Positions 1-9,400 of a DNA stretch of 24,392 bases are shown here, piece by piece. Numbering within the stretch: position 1 is the first letter of the stretch; each line of letters begins with the position of its first letter. Source of the DNA: Mnemiopsis leidyi (Eukaryota > Ctenophora > Tentaculata > Lobata > Bolinopsidae); NCBI GenBank assembly GCA_000226015.1, contig JH152787.1:23230-47621 (forward strand), in the 5' to 3' direction. The notes beneath the pieces are model-generated. The model saw nothing but the letters and a program-made list of their open reading frames with translations, ran no database searches and was not told the DNA's origin. The position numbers were made by a program, and so were the translations under genes.

Positions 1-365
1 TTACCGAGATATTGGACTGTCCAGAACCTTACCGCGGCCCAGGACTTGCTGTACCTTTCATTGGACAGATTGATGAGAAGCCTGTGAGTTTTTTAGCCAA
101 GTATGAAATGATTTTCATGTATAAATTTGGTTTTCCGACAGTTTTTGAATTAGAACACTTGTCTTGCAAGAAGTTGACTAAGGGCTCAACAGGTATCAAA
201 TGACAAATATTTTCTTTCTAGGTAGCTGACGCAGGACTGTATCTTGTAGAAAAAAGTGGTGTTGTTGATGAAGGAGCAGGCTGGACGAATGTTACCATCG
301 CCCCTCCTCTCCCTAAAATACACAAGTTCAAGTACACTAAACCTGATCTAAATACACCCTTCACT
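1..365 (+). CDS. Tudor gene exons 1-2: end of an upstream Tudor repeat and linker
   Basis: Exon 1 (1-83, open to the left) ends at a GTGAGT donor and exon 2 (222-365) at GTAAGT; both junctions are phase 0. The first residues (LDCPEPYRGPGLAVPFIGQI) fit the strand that follows the DYGN loop in Tudor domains, where a leucine/proline-rich segment leads into an A-x-P-F/C strand. The window therefore opens inside a Tudor repeat whose VDYGN part lies upstream. Exon 2 then forms a linker ending in KFKYTKPDLNTPFT, which leads into the next repeat. Confidence 0.75.
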
Positions 366-3300
366 GTAAGTGTATAAGTGAGGACTGATGGCTTGCTCCA
401 AAGTTACCTTTGGGTCAAAAATTAGCGAATCGAGAGTAAATAATTTTTTATAATTTATAAACTTTCCCCATTTGTTTTGACGCAAGTCGCAATCCGTTTC
501 TTATATTTATCTCTTTAAGACTCCTAAGCGACATTCCTCACCAGGGCTACGTCTCACAACCACTACAACACGGACACTTTTTTGTCCAACAAGAAGAAGC
601 GACAGAAGTGCTAGAAACCACACTTCCTCCCCTTATAGATACAGCTGTCTCTGCCAAGACTCCCGTACCTTACCTGGTACCTGGGGCTCCTGTTCTGGGC
701 CTCTTCCAAGGAGCTTACTATCGTGGGAAAATAATTGATGTGGTTAAGGAAGGTGTAGCTAAGGTGGGTGAAACTTTACCGTGTTTTTAATAACAAGTTT
801 TGTTGCTGAAAGCGGCACCTGTATCATATTGTCATAAGGCTAGAGGGACCTTTGCTCTCTCCAGTCATGACATGTGTTTTGTTATAGTTTGTTTAATTCC
901 GGTTTCTCAATTTCCTCGTTATTTTGAATGATTTGTTTTTACCGGTGTTTCATAGCTGTGAGCCCAATAGCCCCCGAAATTCGCTGCTATTTTTCGCGAA
1001 GTCGGCTGCGTAATTGATGGTATCATATTAGGGGGAACATTGACTGATAGTTTTTTTTCCAATCTGCATTTCACCCCATGTCTCAGTCACCGCCTACAAT
1101 GTGCCGCGTCACAAATCCTGACTGAAATCTCACAGGTACTGTTTGTTGACTATGGAAACACCGAGATCTGTACCAACATGTACGACGTTACCCCAGAGTT
1201 AATGGCAGTCAGAGTCGTGGGAATTAACTGTCAACTTGACGGTGTAAACTGGGTCGGAGTCGAGGCTAAAGCTATCGTACGTAGAGTTCCGTTAACAACA
1301 TCCCGTCTAAACTTTTTTTATGGTCTCTCAACATACACAAGTTACATCGAAACATCGCAGTTTTGCTCTGTGAACATTCCCCTGATAACTATGTTTAATT
1401 TAAACAAAAGAAAACTGCCATGAAGCCTACCGTTTATCTGGAAAATAAACCTTTGTATAACTCTCAGTATGACGAACACATAGTGTCGGACAGTGAGCTA
1501 ACCATCACCCCTCTCTCCTACAACAAGGACCTCAAACAGTTCTCTGTGTCTGTGTCTGTTGGAGAAGAAGGTATCTTTATTCTACTTTTTCGGTTTCAAA
1601 CTTATATGTTTAAAAATTTGAAACTTGAACTTTTCCCATTTGCTTTATTTCACAATAACTTCTCCTTGGTAGCCCCTCTTTGTTGGACTTCCAATTTCTT
1701 AACACGTGGCCCTCCCTCCCTACAGAGACAGACCTGGGAGAAACACTGAACACAGCAACAGTAGCTGTGTCAGACAAGAAGATTCCCACAGCAGAGACAA
1801 ACTTCCCTTCCAACACTTACATTACCCTCTACTGCTCCAAACTAAACTCTGTACAAGGTACACTTCACTCCTCTTTTTATTAGATGACAGAGTTTTTCAG
1901 GGTTAATCCTGTGTTTGAGAGCGTTTATTTCTTCATTTACGGTTTTAACAACCTTCATTTTTTACTTTTTCTGCACTCTAAAGCGACTTAAATTATGAGG
2001 AAATTAAAATTAAAAATCAAAATCACAACATAACTAATAAAATCACATTCTCTAGATGTGTGTTTGCAACAAGAAGAAGACTTCGAGTTGCTGGAAACTA
2101 TTGGAGCTGAATGTGCTGGCGCTCCTAAAGTACAGCTGTTATCTGCTGAACCTGAAACTTACTGTCTTGGACTTGATCCTAATGGTATGTGTTTTGTGCA
2201 CTCTTTTTTAGCCACGAGACTTGACATCGGGCTCCTAAGTTCGGATTTTCAAGAATTATTTATTTATCTAAATTTAATATACGCGAAGCAAACATTACTG
2301 ACACCAGATAAGAAATAGTCTCCTTTTTCACTTTATAGTTGTAAAACGAATTCAAAATACACAGCACATGCAATATCGAATCTAGATTTATTTTATGTTG
2401 AAAATAGAAAAATGAGGATGATACTGAAATTAAAAACACGCATCCTCTGCAGATGGAGCCTTCTACCGCTGCAAGATCACATCAGTAGCAGATAACAAGT
2501 ACTCTGTACACTATGTAGACTATGGAAACAGAGAGAATCTTCCTCTGACATCTCTGTTTGACATACCGCTATCTCTCACTGCTCACAAGATTTGTGGAAT
2601 TTACTGCAGGCTAAATGGAACTCAAACACCGGTTAGTAGTACTTTCTGTCAAGGAATTTAGAAAATGGATTATACGTTTCTGTTCAATTTTGTAGAATTT
2701 TTAACTGTAAGTTAAAAGATCTAGAATCTTCCAGGAGCCCCCAGGTGTAACCAATACAAACTACAAAATCTTCACTGCCGGTAACGACACATTCCAACAT
2801 GAACACTTCTTCAGGAAGGAGGGTTTAACTCTCAGAACATCACCAAACTCCAGCAGCTGTGTGACCCGAACACTCCCCTTCCTGTCTCCTTCTCACCCAG
2901 AAGTGAGGGTGAAGTTCTCACTGTCGATATCATGTTGGGTAGTTCCACTCTCAGGAGTCACGTGCAGGTGTGTATTGTTGTTGTCACGTGTTTTAGATAT
3001 AAAGGCATAATGTTTCGTTTGTTTTAGTGAGAAAGTGGATAAATAGTGGTTTGTCCTCGGAGTTACTTGTACCACTTGCAGTACTGCTACTTCTTCCACT
3101 TCTACTACTTCCACTTCTACTTCTTCCACTTCTACTAGTTCCACTTCTACTTGTCCCAATTAATCTAACTTCACGACCTCTACTTCCCCCATACTATTGT
3201 TCAGTATTCAGATGTGTACTATTGACGTGTTTTGTTATTACTTGAACGTTATCTCTCGCAGGAAGATGCGTTAGTTGACCTGCCAGAAAAATACCTTACT

Positions 3301-3378
3301 CCTAAGTTTGAGGAAGCTACAACACTGCTCATCAGTGTTACTAACTCTCCCGCCGACTTCTACGGACAGCGGGCTGAG

Positions 3379-3448
<70 letters not shown>

Positions 3449-6400
3449 ACGTGTAGCAGACATTGGAATGTTAGGTAGTAGTAGTGACGTCGGAAAAACC
3501 ACGATAAAAGATGAAAGAAAATTAATCCTTGTTCCTTAATATAACTCACGTTTTTTACAGGACGGTGGTAGACTGGGTGTTTTAGGAGAACTTATCTCCA
3601 AACTTACTGATCAGACGGAGAACCTAGCCGACCCCCAACCTGGACTACCTTGTGTCGGTATGTGCAGTATGCTCCTTTTAATCGCTTAAAATTGTGGCCA
3701 AAAATTTCCTTTTAATCGCTTAAAATTGTGGCCAAAAATTTCATCATTTTTACTAAGGCAATTTTTGGAGTAATTTTCATGGTCAAAATTTTGACCATTT
3801 GACCTGACATCCTGGACTCTGGAGGAGGACAAATGGCCGAAAATCTCGAAACGCAAGCCCCCGAAGCCCCTTCATCTACCCCAACTAAAACCCCACTTTT
3901 CAGCACGACTATCGGATGACGGGGAGTTGTACAGAGCTACGGTGTTGTCTAGTTCAGAGGAAGGTGTTTCTGTTCTCTACGTCGACTTCGGAAACTCTGA
4001 AGAGGTTTGTAGCTTAGTTGTAACACCGTCGCGTTAAGTACCATAGTTTACTAGCTTAGTACTGTTGTTTACTAGCTCATTGAGCTTCTTTACTTCATCA
4101 TTCTATCGAAACTATCTGCATACGTCCTATTCGATGATTTTCTTGATTAACACCTTACTAAATTTTCGAGTAAACTTTTATGATTTTCACCACTAAAAAC
4201 TTAATTTTAGCTAAAAACAGACTCTTCTAGTAAATTTATGGCATATTCTAATTAAATTTCACCCGTTTCTATAACATCTGCCAAATATTGTGTTCTATAT
4301 TTACCACTGTAGAAACTAGAATTACTCAGTTTTCTGCACACTGAGGAACAATTACCAACATACCTGTGTACAATAGCTGTCTGCTGACTGCTTGCATTGT
4401 TATCATTGCTATCTCTACAGTCTACATAAATATTTGTAAATCTGTGTGTAGTTTCAACCAGCGATAAACCGGTTTTTCTTGCAGCTCCCGTGTTTATTTG
4501 TTGTTTTCTTGTGGATCACACAACATTGTTTTCTCGTGGCTGGATCAAACAACATTGTTTTCTTGTGGATCACACGACATTGTTTTCTTGTGGCTGGATC
4601 ACACGACATTGTTTTCTTGTGGATCACACAACATTATTTACTTGTGGATCACACGGCATTATTTTCATGTGGCTGGATCACACCACATTGTTTTCTAGTG
4701 GCTGGATCACTCCAGCAAATCAGCTCCTATCTTGACCTTATTGGAGACCTTTATGGAGTGTGCATATTTTAAAATCTACCTTTTTGTGTTTATTATTAGT
4801 TTTCCTCCAGTCAGTTCTCGGAGCAGCTTGTTTTGCCGGTTTGCTCCAACAACAATACTCAACGCAATCCATCACGATTTGTACATCAACTTGCGTGCTC
4901 AACGTCCCACATTTCTGCTACATTGTTCTGTCTATTGTTGATAAGCACAAGTGCTGCAAAATTTGATATGTGCCACCTATATACAATCTTTGTTGTATTG
5001 AAACTTTCATCTGTTAGAATATTTTAAATTGTCACACTCGGCCTTTCCATATGATGTTGCTTTTGAAGATTTGAGTTTAAAAACAATTTTGTTTCTGGTT
5101 AACGCACGATTTCTCCGACAAAGAGGATAGTCTTAATTATTGAAACGTCTGTTCCTACATAACGTTGCATTCATTCTCATGCTGCTCAAATATTTGATTG
5201 GTCAGATAAAGACAGAGCCTGAAGATCTATTTTTCCACTTTTCAATTTCATTGTTTATTTCTCAAGCCGTGCTTTGCAGCGTCCCGTAATCCGTTTTACA
5301 AAATTATGATTGGACATGGAATTCCCGTGAAATCACAATGAATTGTACCCACCTTGGCTGATTCCTGTGAGCCGTGTTATTTAATTACAGTAACTAATTA
5401 GTTAATTACCTGATTGGAAACTAGACCAGGTCTCCAGCTGCTGAAAGTCAGTGTAATCTGAGATATCCCTCAAGAATCCTTCAGAAGGTGGGTTGCAGGT
5501 TGCAAACCTCCTCTAGACTTTTACAAAACGCCCAGTGAGGTTCCGCTCCTGCTTTTTTAACTGGAAACTGGATATTTATTTAGACTAGGAACGTTTTATC
5601 TTTGTGTAAAATAGGAATCTCATATTTTTGTTATACCCATGTCTTTGTTATTTACCTATGTCTTAAGAGTTAGTCGTTTTTAAAACTAGTTTGTGCACAT
5701 ACTTTACGTTCTGTCTTAAATCATTGTCGATATATCCTCATAATTTTCAATTAAATAATGTTGACACAGTACTGCTTCAACGTTCGGAAAACACAGAATA
5801 TGTTTATTAATCACAAGCAAATTAACAGATTAACGGATCTTACTGTAGTAACGCAATGTCGGTAGTTCATTTCGCAGTTACTTCCACCTTCCAAATCAGT
5901 TAACAAGTCAAATTGACCTTACCAGGTAACAAGTCCAATAGTGATAATGCACTACCACTACGTCGGGGTACGTCTGAGTAAACTTGTTACATTCCTTCAG
6001 ATACAGTATCTCGATAAGAGCTAGAATTTCTTAATAAGTGCGTCACTTAATCAATGTGACGTCATCTCACCTAGATAAAGTTATTTGATACGAACTGCAA
6101 TATCGTCCAGGACTCAGAACTTAATCGATATTTTGCCTTTATTTGATCTGAAAAAGCTGCTCACCACTTTCATTGCCAGATCGTTCCCGAATTTTCTAGA
6201 CTTTTACCAGAAATATTTGTTAATATTTGCTATCTAATGTAAAGTTCTGAGCTGCTGTCGTCCACTAATCGCGTTGTTGATTCAATAAGATAACAATTGT
6301 AAGTACGGTGACGTCAGCATGTCTGTGTAACCATGGTTACAAGGTCTGTCTGGCAGGATATATCATACATTCCCAAATAGGTTTTACACTTTCCAGTGTC

Positions 6401-9400
6401 CTGTGACCCGAAACTTCTGTTCCATGTCGTTGGTTGCATACCTAAAATATTTCTATTTGCCTCATTTCCTGTCAACTGTCTAGATAATGATCTTTTATCC
6501 GACTTGGTTTCTTTAGAAAAGCTGTGTGGAATAATAGGATGATTGGTTTGGTCAATTAGTGGCAAATTTCATCCGGCAGCTGACCTTTCTGTACATTTTC
6601 CTTGTACTCTGTACATCTTCGTTAAATGCATAGCACACTGCTTATCCTTTTCCAATGAGTGCAATTAATTGAGTTCTTAACAGCGTATTTTCCCTCCTTT
6701 TGTGCGGCTATAACATTGAATGCTATATCTCGTTTACAGTAAAGACAAATCGTATCCTTTTTAATTAACTTCGTCTATTATCTAATTTTGTCTGTTTAAC
6801 TGACCATTTTCTCAAAGCTTGTTCACAAGAAATGTAGAAATCTCCATCTGGAACCTTCTGAAACTCAACTTATTAAAGCTCTGCTCGAAGTACACTACGA
6901 CCCTAGTATGAGAATGTACCCCCTACATCTCCTGCTCCTCCTCCTACTGCTCCCTGCCCCCTGTACTCCCCTCTCCTGCTACTCCTGCTACTCCTTCTCT
7001 TCCTCCTCCCCCGACTTCACGGACTACCTTCCACCCCTTCTTCAGGAAGTAACACACTCGCCCTGTAACCATGGCAACACTGTTACCTGTCCTAGCAACC
7101 AGACATGCATATACTCCAAGATAGGACTGATATACGGAGAAGAGGCAGCCACAGTGACGAGCATGGGGTGTGCCAGTGTCAAGAAATACTTGAACTGTGT
7201 TGATCTGGACAGCAGGTTTTATCATCCCTACTTTGACCTGACGACCTGTCAGTTGGAGAGGTGTTCTCTAGACAATTGTAATGACGGAGGTATGGAGATG
7301 AGAGTTAGTGGTGGGAGTCACGTGATCATCTCCAGTTTTGTGACTCTTGTTGTGTCTCTTCTTCCTGGGTTGTTGTCATGACAACGCGATATGTTGACCT
7401 GCACTGGTAAACAAACTGTAGTTGCAAGATATTGTCTTAGCAACTAAATTCAATAGATCTTTATTAGTAACAGTTACACTTTACAGTTGAAACCTACAAA
7501 ACATGATGATACCGCCTTCCTAAACCGAACTATCGCCCACAAAACACCGCACAATATTCCGCCCCAACCGTGTTTGTGGGTAACTTACCTTAGAATTGGC
7601 CGACTCGCTAAAACGCTAATTAGTCAAATTGCCAATTTCCGGTCTGCTCAAGTGACGGGGTGCCGAAAGTACGAAAATAGGAGCAGGTAGCTTGCCAATT
7701 GTGGTTCGTCACAGTTGCGGCTCTAAACGTTTCTCTCCTTTTAGTGTCACTATTGTAGGCCTCTTCGTTGTCTCAGTCCTGGTTTCGCTGCTCCTCGTCT
7801 CTTTTTCTCAAATTTTCTTGTTTTTCCGTCCTCCCACATCCTCGTCATCTCTAGCAAGTATGAGACTACAAGTACTTCTTGCTGGTTTCTTGCTTCATCT
7901 CTCATCCACTTTTCTAGTCACCAAACCCTCTGTTACCATGACAACAATGCTACTCGCCACCACGTGTAGCGCGCTCAAGTGTCAGAAATGTCTAGAATAT
8001 TCTGGTCCTAAGATAAGTAAAAAACGCCAAGAAAGTCTGCAGTCCTGCGATGAAGAAGTGATGACCACGTGCAAAGAGGAAGAGACTGTGTGTTACGACG
8101 TACGTGTCAGATACACGGGTAAACGTGGCAACAGTACAGTTCTTCAGATGGGGTGTGGAACGCGCGACATGTCATGTGACGCGTACACAAAAGAGGAGCG
8201 GTTTGCGGAGTGTACTTTGTCAAAGTGTGGTGCAACTGACATGGACAATGATGAGATGTGCGAGACAGAGATGGTAGCAAGTGCACGTGCAGCAGGGATC
8301 TCTCTGTTCGCGCTCTTCTTCGTTCTTTGGTCTTCTTTGTGACGAACTTTATAATAAAGTTGTTTATATCTCATAAGGATTTGTCATTTTAACTTTAATT
8401 GTTTCTTTCAATTTGCAGATTCTCCGTTATTTGTACAAATGATCCTGTCAAGTCTATCATAAAAAAGTTTTTGGAAAGATTAGAGATTGATTTAACCAGG
8501 ATTAATGTTCATCGTTTGTATAATCTTAACCCCACATTCTTCCTGTGATTGAGTGAATATTTTTGATATTTTGTAACTTTTTAGTACTTCTGAATCGTAT
8601 CATCTTCTTTGTTCAAAGAACTGAACTCTCAAATACCATCTGTTCGCACTTTTCCAGTTATTCTTAATTCAAATAATGAGGGAAAATATTAGAAGTACAA
8701 CAATAAAATAAACATAAAAATATTTTGATAAACATTAAAATACTTTGAAAAATCTCCATGAAAAACCTCCACAAACCTGCACCCCAACTATTACAGGTCC
8801 CCCTTACATCGCTCTACAAACTACCGAACATTCTCCTCTCTATCCCCCTCCTTGCTGTCCCCCTCTCCCTCTCCTCCATCTCAACCCCCGACACTTGGTC
8901 TGAAGAAAGCGTGAACCTGATCACGGAACTGCTGTACCCAGATTGTGAGATGTTAGTGACACCCGTGTCCTGGAGTGAAGATGGGAGATGTCTGGCGGTG
9001 GTGGAGGTGGATGGGAAGTGTGTTAAGAGTCTGATGGGAGAGCTAGTCGAGAACACTGACCCTGACTGGACTCCTCGGGATGTGAGTACTACGCGAATTT
9101 TAGGAAATTATGACTTTGCTAATGCTTTGCCTTTTGAACTTACCCATTAGAATTTATCTTTGTAATAGTATATATTTTCCGCGTCAAAAAATTAAATTCA
9201 AAACTGAAGTTTAAACACCACCACTAACTATCCAATTTCTCAGACTCCAGCCGAGCCCAGTCCAGCCGCAGAAACCCCAGCTGAAGAAACCCCTGCAGCG
9301 GACTCCCCAGCAGCAGATACTCCTCACTTCCAATACCAGAAACTAGAGGCCGGTCCGTCTGTTGTGCTCGTATCTCACCGTGAGGGCCCGTCGGATTTCT

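Noticed and set aside
2737..2814. Upstream extension of Tudor exon 9 from the acceptor near 2736
   Set aside because: The frame that matches the SN-like tail has a TGA at 2800, so the exon must begin at 2815.
2893..3159. Minus-strand 88-codon frame rich in Val-Glu repeats
   Set aside because: It is the translation of the 15-bp pyrimidine repeat antisense to a Tudor exon and intron.
3271..3549. Minus-strand frame with a TDRQ repeat, and plus-strand frames with a VCLS repeat
   Set aside because: They are readings of the GTCT microsatellite.
4501..4711. CRISPR-like alternating repeat and spacer
   Set aside because: The units are contiguous variants of one minisatellite without unique spacers, in a eukaryotic intron.
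4479..4772. Three overlapping plus-strand frames across 4.5-4.7 kb
   Set aside because: All are readings of the 25/29-bp minisatellite, which has no stop in any of its plus frames.
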